Positions 12,901 through 24,694 of a DNA stretch of 64,000 bases are shown one piece after another; position 1 is the first letter of the stretch, and each line of letters starts with the position of its first letter. Under the pieces are notes generated by a model. That model was not told the origin of the DNA. It was given only the letters and a program-made list of their open reading frames with translations, and ran no database searches. The stretch spans positions 11,120,834-11,184,833 of the forward strand of contig OX578277.1 of the NCBI GenBank assembly GCA_951217055.1. Direction: 5' to 3'. This DNA is from Gerris lacustris (taxonomy: Eukaryota > Arthropoda > Insecta > Hemiptera > Gerridae). A program made the position numbers and the translations under genes.

Positions 12901-15900
12901 TACCCCTCACTTTTTTCTGCGACCCACCAAAAATCCTTCGACGACCCACTAGGGGGTTGCAACCCACCGGTTGGGAACCACTGCTTTAAATAATTATCTT
13001 TTTAACTAATTTAAATATTATTATTAATTTTATTTATACAATACTCATTTTAACAGTTTCTATTTTTCTTCTATTTTCTCATTTTTAGATTTGTAAAAAA
13101 AAAAAACAACCAAAAAATGAATCCAGAAACAAAGAAAAGTATATATAATAAAATAAAATAAATAAAAACTTTCAATAAAAGAAACACAATTACGAAGACC
13201 TTTGAACTTTAACTGTTAAAACAAATATAATCAAATATGCTATAAAAGATTAAGAAATAATAAAATCTCACAATTTTGACACTTAGTAAGTAAAATTATG
13301 TAATTAATTATTTAGATGTTTTGTGCTAATACTGATTATTATTAATGCTTTTTTTGTGATGATTTTTCTTGTTTTTTTTTTCCGCTAAATAAACATTTTT
13401 TTTCTTTTGAGAGTTTTGATTCCTTTATTTTTTGTTTATTAATTTTGAGATATTAAGAAAAATAAAATGTTAATTTTTATTTATTTTATTTATTATTTTT
13501 TAAATATATTTGTTTTCTGTATTCGTTTTTTGTTTTATTGTTTTTGTTTTTTGTGTTCACATATTTATTTTGCTTTCATAAGTTTATTTTTGTTTGTTTT
13601 ATTTTTGATTAATGGATTATTCAATTTGTTAATGATTTTGTTTAGATTGTAAATTAATCAAATAGTTATTTAGTTTTATTTTGAACTGTCAATATCCTAA
13701 AGTGTTGATTTTGTTTGAGCTATGAGGCCTATTTACATCTTGAGATGTCGAAACAATCTGATCCATGATAAAATATATTTTGTTATGTTGGTTAGACTGG
13801 AGGACAGAGAGTGGCGATGATGTAGATACTGTTCCCAGTGCAGATGGCAGACCTGCACAAGCCAATGCACCGTCTCAGATAGTCCCCATTTGCTCAGGTT
13901 TGTTTTAACATTTAAATGTACACTGTTCTTGTCTTCACTCACTGTGTCTCCTTTATTCGTAATATCTTCTCACCGGTACTGAAGATGACTATTTGTAGTT
14001 GAAAGTTAGCTTTGTACTATAAACTTACTAAAGACAGGAGATTTAAACCTCTGTCTCAACTCCTACACTGACTGTTTCTCTTTCACACTTGATCTCTTCT
14101 CACCGGTACTGAAGATGACTATTTGTAGTTGAAAGTTAGCTTTGTACAATAAACTTACTAAAGGCAGGAGATTTAAACCTCTGTCTCAACTCCTACACTG
14201 ACTGTTTCTCTTTCACACTTGATCTCTTCTCACCGGTACTGAAGATGACTATTTGTAGTTGAAAGTTAGCTTTGTACAATAAACTTACTAAAGACAGGAG
14301 ATTTAAACCTCTGTCTCAACTCCTACACTGACTGTTTCTCTTTCACACTTGATCTCTTCTCACCGGTACTGAAGATGACTATTTGTAGTTGAAAGTTAGC
14401 TTTGTACAATAAACTTACTAAAGACAGGAGATTTAAACCTCTGTCTCAACTCCTACACTGACTGTTTCTCTTTCACACTTGATCTCTTCTCACCGGTACT
14501 GAAGATGACTATTTGTAGTTGAAAGTTAGCTTTGTACAATAAACTTACTAAAGACAGGAGATTTAAACCTCTGTCTCAACTCCTACACTGACTGTTTCTC
14601 TTTCACACTTGATCTCTTCTCACCGGTACTGAAGATGACTATTTGTAGTTGAAAGTTAGCTTTGTACAATAAACTTTTCTAAAGACAGGAGATTTAAACC
14701 TCTGTCTCAACTCCTACACTGACTGTTTCTCTTTCACACTTGATCTCTTCTCACCGGTACTGAAGATGACTATTTGTAGTTGAAAGTTAGCTTTGTACAA
14801 TAAACTTACTAAAGACAGGAGATTTAAACCTCTGTCTCAACTCTTACACTGACTGTTTCTCTTTCACACTTGATCTCTTCTCACCAGTACTGAAGTTGAT
14901 TACAATTTGTAATAAAAAGTTAGCTCTAATCATCTCGTCCTGTATGTTTTTTTCAGACTGTGGTTTGGGTTTTGAATCAATGTCGGAGTTAATTGCTCAT
15001 CGAAACGAACTTCATAAAAGACCTCAGAGACGAGGCAGTACTAACTCACTTCCTGGTGCTAGTCAGGTATCTAGCCATGCCAGTTCGGCTGCTACTTCTA
15101 GATGCACAACACCAGTACCAAGTGTCGCTAGCAGTCAGCCTACTACCAGTTCTTCCACTATCACCACCACCAATCCACCATCTTCTAGTCCTCCACCATC
15201 CCTTCAATCTGTTACGCTCCACCAGGTAACATCTTTATTAAAATAATTGTAGGTAACCAGAGTAGCCAAGTAGATAGTGTTTTTTTTTTTATCTCCTCCG
15301 CCTGAAACCTAGGTTTAAACATCGAGTGAGTAGAGAGGTGAGACATGTTTCACACTAGTGATCACTTTGATTAGATAAGTAAAGTGGCCGTATCCACCTT
15401 CCTGTAATTGCCTAAGGATGTGCTTATCAGGAAGTAAAGAAATAGCTAAAAATAAAAATAAATAAATAAAAATAAACAAAAACATAAATTGTAAATAATC
15501 ATATTGTAATACAACATCTTAGATATCAACTATACTATATATAGAAAATAACAGACTTGATACTAGTCTAAACACCTTTATTAGATATCGTGCAAAAAAT
15601 AAGACATTTTAGGTCATATCGTTAGTGAGGGCACATTAAAAGTCCACCAAGGGCGTTGTGTTGCCGACCCCTGGTCTAAATAAATCATTCTATCAACCTG
15701 TTATGCCATTTTTTTTTGTGAATGTTACTAATAACCATGTTTGTTTGTTAATGCAGGGAACATCTAAAGATGTAGTTTCAAATTTGCCACCTCCAAGTAT
15801 AAGTCCTGCACCTATCGATATCCCGCCTACAATAGTACCTGAAGCACCTCCTACTCGCCTAACTAGGAGTTCTGCAAGTTACTTTAACCCTCCCACTCCT

Positions 15901-18763
15901 CCACCGCCTGTACTTACTGGTAAGTTCAACTGTTCTATTTTTTTTTTAAGTACTGTTTAACATTGACATAGACATAAGCCTAGTCCACACCAGTAGACAT
16001 GTTGCGCAACGTGTCTATAGACGTCTTCTGAGACCGTCTATTGTCTAGGTCTAGCGTCCACACTTGTAGACACGTTGCGCAACATGACTACCGTTGCACC
16101 GTGTCTACCATTTAGAATGGAAAACCATAGACATGCGATTTTTGGTCTAGCAACGAGACCGTAGACGCCGTTTGTCTAGCCGATGTCTATAGACAAATCT
16201 CTAGACATTGTCTCTGAGACCAAAATCACACAACATGTCTACTAGTGTGGACAAGGCTTAAGCAGACTAATGGACTCACAGAAAGTTGCAAAGTTTGTCA
16301 TCTAAGACTGATAACACAATATTGGATAATAATTCCTATAATCTATTATAGATACTATATTATGCTGGTTTATATGTATCCAACCTTACTTCTCACAGTG
16401 GCCTCCATGTTCCTTTCTTCTATCTCTGATCTATTGTCCCATTCCTTTAGTAGAACTCCTTTCATTACATTCTCAGATAACCCATTTTTCTAAATATTTT
16501 GCATATTGCATTAGCTTTATATCTTCTCTTGTTATATTTATTCAATATGGTCATCTTTCTATCCACTTATTTCCTTAGTTTTATAAACGTCATCTATCTA
16601 AATCTACTAATTTGAACTGCATTCTAAAATCAGGTAGACTATCTTTCGACTTCTTTCGACTACCTGATAGTCACCTGAGTCACCCGACTAGTGTTGCACT
16701 TCTCCTGTTTTTCCATTCGCAAAAGAACCTATTATTATCTGTAACACTCATAAATAACATATTATGTAATATTGTGTTATTCAGAAAAAAAAAAAAAAAA
16801 ACAATTTTAATTAAATTTTTCCTAATGTAATTTTCAGCTGAAGGGGAAGTGAAGAAAGATCAATTGGAAGTTAAAGAAGAAATTAAGGAGGTTAAAGAAG
16901 TTAAGGAGGTCAAAGAAGTTAAGGAGGTTAAAGAAGTTAAGGAAGTTAAAGAAGTTAAGGAAGTGGTTAAACCAATTTCGAAGACGAAAGCTCCTGTTCG
17001 AAGGAGAGGCAGAAGTAGCGTCAAGGTGGAACCTGTTCCTGAACCCACGGAAGTAGTAACAACTGGACGAAGATCTACCAGATTAGATTCTGCTTCTAGT
17101 AACGACAGCAATACAAATAGTAGTGGTCGAAGAAGTAGTGTTAGATTAGAGGTTAAACCGTCCGACAGTATTAGCAGTCGTAAAACTAAAAATTCAACCC
17201 CAACTGAAACAACATCAAATAGAAGATCGAGTTTTAAAAACACCGAGATTCAACCTTCAAGCAGTGATAATTCTCCATCGCGTAGTTCCGGATCGACACC
17301 CTCGTCAAGCGATACTAAGAAACGACAGAGGAAGAGATTGTCATCGTCCCCTTCGTCCGAGTCGAGACCTAAACGTATGATAAGCAGTAATGACGATGAA
17401 GCGGTGAGGAAAAAAGCCGAAGTAGCTTTAAGAGAACTTAATCTATCTTATAAATCTAAAAAGGGTCATAGTATGAGCGCTTCCAACACCTCTGTCAGGT
17501 AACGTTCAATCCTATGTACTTAGTTTCTAGTTTCTACCAAGATATTTTTGGAACAAACTTATAGTTTTTTATTATATTTACCAAACAAACCCAGGTAAAG
17601 TGAAGGAGTCCCTCCCAGATCCTTCTATTCCCTAAGCAGACTAATAGACTCACAGAAAGTTACAAAGTTTGTCATCTAAGACTATGCTAAAGCCTTAACT
17701 CAAAGACATAGACTATGTAGGTGGATCTATTGAACAAACCCAGGTAAAGTGAAGGAGTCCCTCCCAGATCCTTCTATTCCCTAAGCAGACTAATAGACTC
17801 ACAGAAAGTTACAAAGTGTGTCATCAAGACTATGCTAAAGCCTTAACTCAAAGACATAGACTATGTAGGTGGATCTATTGAACAAACCCAGGTAAAGTGA
17901 AGGAGTCCCTCCCAGATCCTTCTATTCCCTAAGCAGACTAATAGACTCGCAGAAAGTTACAAAGTGTGTCATCTAAGTCTATGCTAAAGCCTTAACTCAA
18001 AGACATAGACTATGTAGGACTATTGAACTAATCCAGGTAATTTAAAGGAGACCCTTCCATTCCCTTTGTTGAACCACAGCAATGTTTGTCATCTATGACC
18101 GGTAATTTTAATATATGAATATAATATTTGTCCAAAAATATCTTGGTAAAGATGTACGACCTCAATAATTTATTATTGTAAAAGTTATTATTAGTCCATC
18201 AGAATTTGGAAATTAAAAAAACTGGATGGTCCCTAGTACCCTTTGCTTCACAATCGCCTATCATGAAGGAGATTCCGCGGGTTCTCCACACTCAGGAAAG
18301 GAGCCCCATGCTAGGTGTACGCCCAGTATAGCTATATAAATGGGCTATGGTATCCATGTGGTGGAGTGGTATCCATGTGGTCGGTAAAGTGGTTTGAAAG
18401 TAAAAAATAAAACATTTAAGAAGTAAATATAACCAGACTACCTCAGGGTTTGGCAATTTCTTAATATACTTATGTATTCATTTTAAAAAGGTTTTATTTT
18501 TAACTAATGGGTTAATTTTTCCCTCTTTCAAGTCAAAAGTTGACTTATTCTATTGGACAGTAGAGGAAGCCAGATAAAGAAAACACTGTTGTTTATTATT
18601 TTATTCACATATTCATATAATAATTTATATTTATAGATGGAGAAGTGCGATGACATTTTCTCCAAAGCCTAAAACCGAATCGGCCAGTGCGGCGAAAGAC
18701 TCATCACAATCGACATCCTCAGCACCCACCGTCTACGACTTTGTCGATGATCAATCATCATAA
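54..18763 (+). CDS. Two-finger C2H2 zinc-finger protein gene, 3' part (nine exons)
   Basis: Nine exons joined by GT-AG introns (54-173, 8650-8721, 9022-9150, 11584-11696, 13796-13897, 14957-15225, 15757-15919, 16838-17498, 18637-18763) give one open frame of 584 residues ending in TAA; every phase agrees. The 5' end lies before the window. Visible parts: a charged helical start, C2H2 finger 1 (C101, C104, H117, H122, split between exons 3 and 4), finger 2 (C177, C180, H193, H198, split between exons 5 and 6), a Ser/Thr/Pro-rich linker, a Lys-Glu-Val tripeptide run (about 339-365), then a basic Ser/Arg-rich tail ending YDFVDDQSS. Both fingers are C-x2-C-x12-H-x4-H. I infer a nuclear DNA- or chromatin-binding protein; I do not recognise the family. 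The introns are packed with tandem satellites. Confidence 0.85.
174..1238. other. Intron 1 start, no gene seen
   Basis: Intronic sequence with a poly-T run near 909-939. The short minus-strand frame at 190-486 has no recognisable domain and is not supported. Confidence 0.4.
1239..1665 (+). repeat. Satellite A, 130-bp tandem repeat, array 1
   Basis: About three copies of a 130-bp unit containing CACTGGTACTGAAGATGACT and TAGTTGAAAGTTAGCTTTG. The unit is the same as in the arrays at 13938, 52292 and 61692. These copies are more diverged and read CACTGG rather than CACCGG in two units. The array is in the sense orientation of the host gene. Confidence 0.93.
2450..3682. repeat. Satellite C, about 126-bp tandem repeat
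   Basis: About ten head-to-tail copies of a unit containing TTAGTAAGATCTAGATTAAT, TCACATCATGAGCAACTC and GTAATGAGTTGGAAACCAAG. Middle copies are nearly identical and edge copies diverge, as expected from unequal exchange. A stray degenerate copy lies at about 3905-4015. All lie in intron 1 of the zinc-finger gene. Confidence 0.92.
3683..4581. other. Intron 1 segment, no gene seen
   Basis: Holds the degenerate satellite C copy (3905-4015) and otherwise unique AT-rich DNA. The plus-strand frame at 4276-4470 shows only generic hydrophobic sequence and is not supported. Confidence 0.4.
4582..5322. repeat. Satellite D, 30-bp repeat in a 60-bp alternating order
   Basis: About 24 copies of a 30-bp unit, CTCTAATCTCTTCCAACTA plus a variable part. 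Two variants (ACCCTTAAACTC and TCTGTAAGCCC types) largely alternate, so the higher-order unit is often 60 bp. Because 30 is a multiple of 3, the minus strand stays open and reads as a 10-residue repeat of the SWKRLEE type; I regard that frame as an artefact. Decayed CCTCTAA/CCACC copies trail off to about 5630. Confidence 0.92.
6297..6605. mobile_element. PIF/Harbinger-like foldback MITE, TAA duplication
   Basis: Terminal inverted repeats begin GGCTACGGCCACACCGGAGC and are flanked on both sides by TAA (6294-6296 and 6606-6608). The subterminal motif GGCCACACCGGAGCTACCTC recurs inside the element. A 3-bp TAA/TTA duplication is characteristic of PIF/Harbinger elements. There is no coding capacity in the 309 bp. 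Confidence 0.82.
7092..8546 (-). mobile_element. Mariner-family transposon, defective
   Basis: Terminal inverted repeats start CGAGGTCTGATCAAAAA and both ends abut a TA dinucleotide. Minus-strand fragments match a mariner transposase in order: an N-terminal helix-turn-helix region (8345 down to 8115, with WYNRFKDG and RSGRP), a middle fragment (8066-7881), and a C-terminal block with YSPDMAHCDFWLFPKLK, whose D is the third catalytic Asp. The frame is broken by frameshifts and by a LINE fragment at 7664-7884. The copy cannot code for an active enzyme. Confidence 0.88.
7664..7884 (-). mobile_element. Non-LTR retrotransposon 3' end inserted in the mariner
   Basis: This 221-bp insert is flanked by the 8-bp duplication CTGTAATC (7656-7663 and 7885-7892). 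On the minus strand it ends in (GTAA)n, a tail typical of some LINE clades. The minus-strand translation carries GRRRITWENNIK, KRGVPWIQARRLAQDR, resembling the extreme C-terminus of LINE polyproteins. It is a 5'-truncated insertion, younger than the mariner. Confidence 0.75.
8650..8721 (+). CDS. Zinc-finger gene 1, exon 2 (72 nt)
   Basis: Acceptor TTTGGCAG and donor GTATTA bound a 72-nt exon that keeps phase 2 on both sides. It encodes MSGSAIQLLNKLSALRKREE plus a few residues, probably helical. Without it exons 1 and 3 would still join in frame, so it could be skipped as a cassette exon. Confidence 0.75.
9022..9150 (+). CDS. Zinc-finger gene 1, exon 3 (first half of finger 1)
   Basis: Encodes a Lys-rich helical segment and then TCGICGE, the cysteine half of finger 1. 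The acceptor is TTAATAG, with a weak polypyrimidine tract; the donor is a strong GTAAGT. Satellite B begins about 20 nt after this donor. Confidence 0.85.
9171..11395 (+). repeat. Satellite B, 149-bp tandem repeat, array 1
   Basis: About 15 copies of a 149-bp unit with GGTAAAGTGAAGGAGTCCCT, AGACTAATAGACTCACAG and GGTGGATCTATTGAACAAAC. It starts about 20 nt after the donor of exon 3 and fills most of intron 3. Each unit contains CCCAG|GTAAAGTG, which resembles a 5' splice site. Two sub-variants exist (CAGACTAATAGACTC with TTTGTCATC, and CAAACTAATAGGCTC with TTTGGCATC). Confidence 0.95.
11584..11696 (+). CDS. Zinc-finger gene 1, exon 4 (second half of finger 1)
   Basis: A long T-run and CAG acceptor precede TFLWESTWSKHVLDVH, which supplies both histidines of finger 1. 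An acidic segment with repeated DPDD/PEED follows. The donor is GTAAGT. The joined finger has exact C2H2 spacing, which is the strongest evidence for this splice. Confidence 0.87.
11697..12637. other. Intron 4, no further feature seen
   Basis: Unique AT-rich intronic sequence before the hAT insertion. The short frames here lack any recognisable motif. Confidence 0.35.
12646..12983. mobile_element. hAT-type non-autonomous element (338 bp)
   Basis: Termini are CAGTGGTTCCCAACC and its inverse, flanked by a perfect 8-bp duplication CTTTAAAT (12638-12645 and 12984-12991). These features define hAT elements. The 77-residue frame inside is not recognisable as transposase. It lies in intron 4 of the zinc-finger gene. 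Confidence 0.88.
13796..13897 (+). CDS. Zinc-finger gene 1, exon 5
   Basis: Acceptor TTGGTTAG and donor GTTTGT. It encodes an acidic linker and then PICS, whose cysteine is the first ligand of finger 2. Phase 1 on both sides matches exons 4 and 6. Satellite A begins about 40 nt after this exon. Confidence 0.8.
13938..14924 (+). repeat. Satellite A, array 2, next to the exon 6 acceptor
   Basis: Eight copies of the 130-bp unit; the marker ACCGGTACTGAAGATG recurs at 130-bp steps from 13971 to 14881. The last copy decays and the array stops about 32 nt before exon 6. It is in the sense orientation of the gene, with its TTTCTCTTTCACACTTGATC pyrimidine-rich segment on the RNA strand. Confidence 0.95.
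14957..15225 (+). CDS. Zinc-finger gene 1, exon 6 (finger 2 and Ser/Thr-rich linker)
   Basis: Acceptor TTTTTTTCAG, donor GTAACA. It completes finger 2 (DCGLGFESMSELIAHRNELH) and continues into a low-complexity Ser/Thr/Pro linker, likely disordered. The satellite A array ends about 32 nt before this acceptor. Confidence 0.87.
15290..15430 (+). mobile_element. SINE-like fragment (GAGGTGAGACATG family)
   Basis: Contains GAGAGGTGAGACATGTTTCA, GTGATCAC, AAGTAAAGTGGCC and CCTGTAAT, shared with copies at 22140-22440 and 22750-22880. The upstream piece ACCTAGGTTTAAACATCGAG is where a decayed tRNA-like B box would lie. Confidence 0.55.
15757..15919 (+). CDS. Zinc-finger gene 1, exon 7 (proline-rich)
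   Basis: Acceptor TTAATGCAG, donor GTAAGT. It encodes 54 residues rich in proline (NLPPPSISPAPIDIPPT, later NPPTPPPPVLT), probably disordered. Phase 0 in and phase 1 out, matching its neighbours. Confidence 0.82.
15978..16258. mobile_element. Foldback MITE, probably PIF/Harbinger-like
   Basis: The ends are inverted repeats: GCCTAGTCCACACCAGTAGA on the left, and on the right the inverse of GCCTTGTCCACACTAGTAGA. TAA flanks both ends, although the exact terminus is uncertain by one base. The interior carries further copies of GTAGACACGTTGCGCAAC. A fragment of satellite B (about 16261-16310) follows directly, so the element may have landed in an old satellite B copy. Confidence 0.7.
16838..17498 (+). 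CDS. Zinc-finger gene 1, exon 8 (KEV repeat and basic Ser/Arg region)
   Basis: The largest exon (661 nt) has acceptor AATTTTCAG and donor GTAACG. It opens with nine KEV tripeptides coded by an imperfect 18-bp DNA repeat, followed by Arg/Lys clusters separated by Ser/Thr/Asn stretches (for example RRRGRSSVKV and KKRQRKRLSSS). The basic clusters could be nuclear localisation signals or nucleic-acid contacts. Satellite B starts 82 nt after its donor. Confidence 0.87.
17581..18070 (+). repeat. Satellite B, array 2, after the exon 8 donor
   Basis: About three copies of the 149-bp unit beginning 82 nt after the exon 8 donor, in the same orientation as array 1 and with the same CCCAG|GTAAAGTG. The last copy decays from about 18015. 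Confidence 0.93.
18637..18763 (+). CDS. Zinc-finger gene 1, last coding exon
   Basis: Acceptor ATTTATAG; the frame continues from exon 8 and encodes RWRSAMTFSPKPK, a Ser/Ala stretch and the terminal YDFVDDQSS before TAA at 18761-18763. An AATAAA overlaps the stop region, but it is too close to the end of the frame to be trusted as the real poly(A) signal. Confidence 0.82.
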
Positions 18764-19951
18764 TAAAAGGAACAAAAGCACCTCCTCAAAAAATCACCAT
18801 TTAATCATTTAGGAAAAAAATGAACCGATAATAACAATATCAAGAAATTAACAAAATGACAATTTCTCTAAAAATAATTTGTCATTTTTAATATATAGTC
18901 ATCTATATGAGCTATAATGATATAATTTCATTGTATAGTCATCTATAACTGCTGTAACGATAATTTTCACCATATAGTTATCCATAGCAACTATAATAAT
19001 ATAATTTTCACCATTTTCTATACCAAATTCTCCCATCATCCTCTGAATTGATCTCATTTAATTCTTCATTTTTATTATGTATAATTTTAATTAATTAATA
19101 ATTACTTTTCATTATGGATTACACTTTTTATTATTATAAATTCATTACTAAATAGTATATGATTATTGTTTTTTTTTTTTTTTTGTTGTTGTTTTTTTTG
19201 ATCTCGTCCTACCTCCAATATGTAATTTCTTATTATATCAATCCTTTTTCATGTAATAATACAAAATACATTTTGATCTTACTTTATATAAAAGTAATGG
19301 AAATGATTGTAAAGAATAGAAATATCAAGAGACATTTTTTTTTTGTAATAATTAATTTGTTTGACATAGGTTCAGAAAAACCTACCTATGTATATATAAT
19401 TTTTTTTTAAGATTAATTATATTATTATTCGTAAATTATCACTAATGACTATAATTACTTCAATTTTATTTCTAAGAAACCAAAAATAAATAAAAATAAA
19501 AGATCAGAGTGAATAAAATTCAAATTTGCCTATTGAAATAAGGCTTATGTAATAAGAACACCAAAATTGCTTTAATAGATAGTTCCATTGGGCTGGATTA
19601 CAGTAAATTATAGTAAGTGAACCACAAAAGCCAATGTTGTTCCTTCAGGACATATTTCAGTAAATTACAGAAAGTAAATCACAATAGCAGCTAATATTGG
19701 TCCTCAAGTCTGGATTTCATATTATTACAGAAAGAGAATAATTTTTTTTTTTGGCTGATTCATTAAAAGTTGTCATTATTTATGACAACGATGATAAGTT
19801 CCTAGAGAAAACAATTTTTAGTAGGAAATAACTGATTTAAACATTGTAGTTTTTTTTTCTACTGATCAGTTAAATTGTTTTAGGTAAAAATTATTCTATT
19901 AAAGTTCGTAGGCTTCCGTGCTTAGAATTATAATGAAGTTCTAGGTTTTTC
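18764..19951. other. 3' flank of zinc-finger gene 1; AT-rich, no gene seen
   Basis: AT-rich sequence that should include the 3' UTR. Several AATAAA-like signals lie in an A-rich stretch near 19480-19500. Two or three degenerate copies of a motif containing CAGTAAATTA occur at about 19590-19735. I see no supported coding frame. Confidence 0.4.
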
Positions 19952-20110
19952 GATGGCGACCACTTCTCGAAGGGTGTATGTCCCAATGTTTTCGCTCCTA
20001 ATGCAGGAAGCATCTTCAGGGGTGTTCACGGTGTCCTTAGTAGTAAGGACTATGCTTCTAGTATTAGGAACTTAACTCGGGACGTACACCCTTTGAGACA
20101 TGGGCGTCAT
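19952..20110. repeat. Small foldback repeat with central CATCTTCAGG motif
   Basis: Imperfect inverted arms (ATGGCGACCACTTCTCGAAG near the left end, its inverse at the right end) enclose GCAGGAAGCATCTTCAGGGG. The same architecture occurs at 50962-51176. On the minus strand the centre reads CTGAAGAT, a stem, then GAAAA. Confidence 0.6.
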
Positions 20111-21981
<1,871 letters not shown>

Positions 21982-22139
21982 TAAGTGAATAATGCTTCAT
22001 ATTAATAAAATAAGGAATTTTTAAAAAAATCAGGGATTTTGATTAAATAATAAAAATTGTATATTACAATGTTCAAATATATTATATATATTTGGGAGGA
22101 GAGGATAACATTTTGAAACTTTATTTATGTGCGTGTATA

Positions 22140-22440
22140 TAGGTCCAAAGTCTTAACATTAATAAATTTGGGTTGTTTTCTCAGAGAGGTGAGACATGCT
22201 CTACCCTAATGATCATATAGATATATTATGTGTAAAGTGACTGACACCTCCAACCTGTAGCGATCTAATACAGTTCTACCTGGAACCAAAGTCTTAACAC
22301 TAACAATAATCTGGGTTCAGTTCCCAGAAAGGTGAGACATATTCCACTTTAATGCTCACACATATATAGATAAAGATGTGTAAAGTGACTGATACCTCAA
22401 TCTTGTAATAATCTGATATAAGTATCAACACTACAAAGGA
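22140..22440 (+). mobile_element. SINE dimer (tRNA-derived family)
   Basis: Two head-to-tail copies of a motif set: CCAAAGTCTTAACA, then TTGGGTT or CTGGGTTCAGTTCCCAG, GAGGTGAGACAT, TGTAAAGTGACTGA and CTGTAG or TTGTAATAATCT. GGTTCAGTTCC fits a polymerase III B box, so a tRNA-derived SINE is likely. Another copy lies at about 22750-22880. Confidence 0.65.
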
Positions 22441-22664
22441 AACAATTAACACATTATTTTAATTATTACTGTATTTAATAATTGTTTATTTTATTGACAG
22501 TGTTTACCATTCCCTTTAAAAAAAAAATTTTTATTTTATTTTATCGCTTTGAAGTTATTATTATGATTTTATTTTAAAATGAAGTAGTAATACTTTTTTT
22601 TTTATTGTGTTTTTTTTTTTTTAAACGAGAAATGTGTTTATAATTTGTTGTTTTAATCTATATG

Positions 22665-22699
<35 letters not shown>

Positions 22700-23451
22700 A
22701 ATACAAATGAAGGAGATCAGTGTCTTAAAGAAGCTAAAACTTTTGTTAGAAGCCATTGTTAAAACACTATAATCTGATTTGGATTACCAGGGAGGTGAGC
22801 CATGTGCCACACTAATTATCACATAGATTGGATGTGTAATGTGTCTAATCCTTCTGCCCTATAATCGTCTAATTGATAATATATGTATACATATATCACC
22901 TTAAAGTGTTCCTTATTTCAATTGTAAATTTATTTTATTATTTGGACAATTTTAATCTTGTGATTGTATGTTTTATTTATATATATATTTATATATATAT
23001 AAAATTACAAAATTAAAATGTTCTTTTAGTTAATATATATAAATCTGTAAGTATGTATACACAGTCTATCTATGGTATAGATTAGATAATATAACTTTCA
23101 TTTATCAATATTAGTGAATTTTTTAATTTATTATTATTTTAATTTTTAAAAAAATTGTAAATAACTTTAAAAAACACACAAAAACTAAATAATTTTTTAG
23201 TTCTTGTTACACGTATTTTTAACCGATATTTTTCCCTCTGTAGTGATAAACATTTTAAAGAGCAATATTTGTCAGTTTACTGTCAATATATTGTCAATAA
23301 TTTGAGATATATTTTATAATTATGGTTAATGAAAGCTGATGTGTCAAGCCTGTATCGTTCATTACTAATAAATTGTAGTAAAATAAAAAATAAAATTGTT
23401 GTCTTGAGCTTACCGAAATTTAAAGTTTTACTATGTTAAAATTTACTGTTA
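22441..23451. other. AT-rich intergenic DNA with one SINE-like copy
   Basis: Holds a (TAA)n run at about 22665-22690, a SINE-like copy at about 22750-22880 (GGGAGGTGAGCCATGTGCCA) and otherwise AT-rich DNA. No gene seen. Confidence 0.4.
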
Positions 23452-23904
23452 CTATTCTGGGCGTCCCTAAACAAAACCTCCCCACTTTAGGATCTTATTG
23501 GTAATTTGACGCTGAACAAAAAACATTCTATGAACATAGGTCAGGAACTGCTTCGTTTTTTAGAGATATTCTCAAAAAATTAAATATTTTTGTATAATTT
23601 TTAAATTCTCAAATACTAAGCTTGTAGAGGATCAAATTTTGCGTCGAATAAGACTAACTTTAGTTCTGTGCAATCGAAGCCTTATTTAAAATTTCTATTT
23701 GAAATCGTAAGAAATTATTTTATTGATTTTTCGAACATCTAAAAAAACAAAACAAAACAAAAAAAAAAAACAAAAAAAAAAAAAAAAATACGAAGCTGTT
23801 CTGTATCTATTTTCACCGAAACTTTTTTGCTGTGCCAAATTTTCTTAAGATCCTGAAAATGGCACAGTGCTCCTGAACTATTTTGTTCAGGGACACCCTG
23901 TATT
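23452..23904. mobile_element. MITE with CAGGGTGTCCC-type termini
   Basis: The right end read inward is TAATACAGGGTGTCCCTGAA and the decayed left end reads CTGGGCGTCCCTAAACAAAA. They form an inverted repeat, with TA next to the right end. This terminus type is common in insect Tc1/mariner-like MITEs. The centre is AT-rich with a poly-A stretch near 23760-23790. Confidence 0.6.
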
Positions 23905-24694
23905 ATCACTAACTAAATTACTAAACAACTATCTTTATTTAAAATACATAGTAAATTAATAATTATATTTCAATTAATAATATATATATTTTTTATGAGA
24001 GTACATCTATTCATTTAAGAATATTATATTTATGTTTATTCACTGTGAGTTAATTCTTACAAAATCTCTCTAGGAAACAACTAACTTAGTTTACTCTTTG
24101 AATGTTAATTCACTTTGAGGATTTACAAATTAAAAGTCGGTCAAAAAATATAAATTTAGTGATATATTTTTTTTTCCTTGTACATGTCAATGTGGACTAA
24201 AAAAATAATAAAAATATATAAAAGGTGTCCTTTTATTTTATATTTGTATACTTTTCTTAAAACAATAATTGAGTAGTTAAATTAATAAACAAATAAATGT
24301 AATTTATATAAATAATATTTTGTAGAATTTTTCTTTTTAAGGTATTTTTTTTAGTCCTATATTAAATTATATTTAAGTTTTACCTTATATTTTAGTTCTT
24401 TCCCTATTATCTTTGTATATAATACGTTTTTTTCTTTACAAATTGTGATATTTGTTAAATAGCAAAAGAATATGATTTATTTTTTTTTCTTTTTCTTTTT
24501 TACCTTATTATATTATAATAATTGTGTTTTTAATTTTTTTTTTTTTTTTATTAAGAATAATTATAGTAATAATTAAGTTAAAAAAAGAGAGAAAAAAAAA
24601 ACATTTTAGAATAATTAAAAATCTTTTTCAATAAAAAAAAGTTTTTTTTTAAATAATCTTTATTATGTTTATTATAATCCTTATTCAATAGCTT

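Noticed and set aside
13971..14924. Canonical hammerhead ribozyme call for satellite A
   Set aside because: An extra base precedes the stem and I could not pair stem I, so it is kept only as a hypothesis in the findings, not as an annotated ribozyme.
16860..17243. 127-residue minus-strand frame with repeated LTS
   Set aside because: Shadow of the KEV-coding exon on the plus strand.
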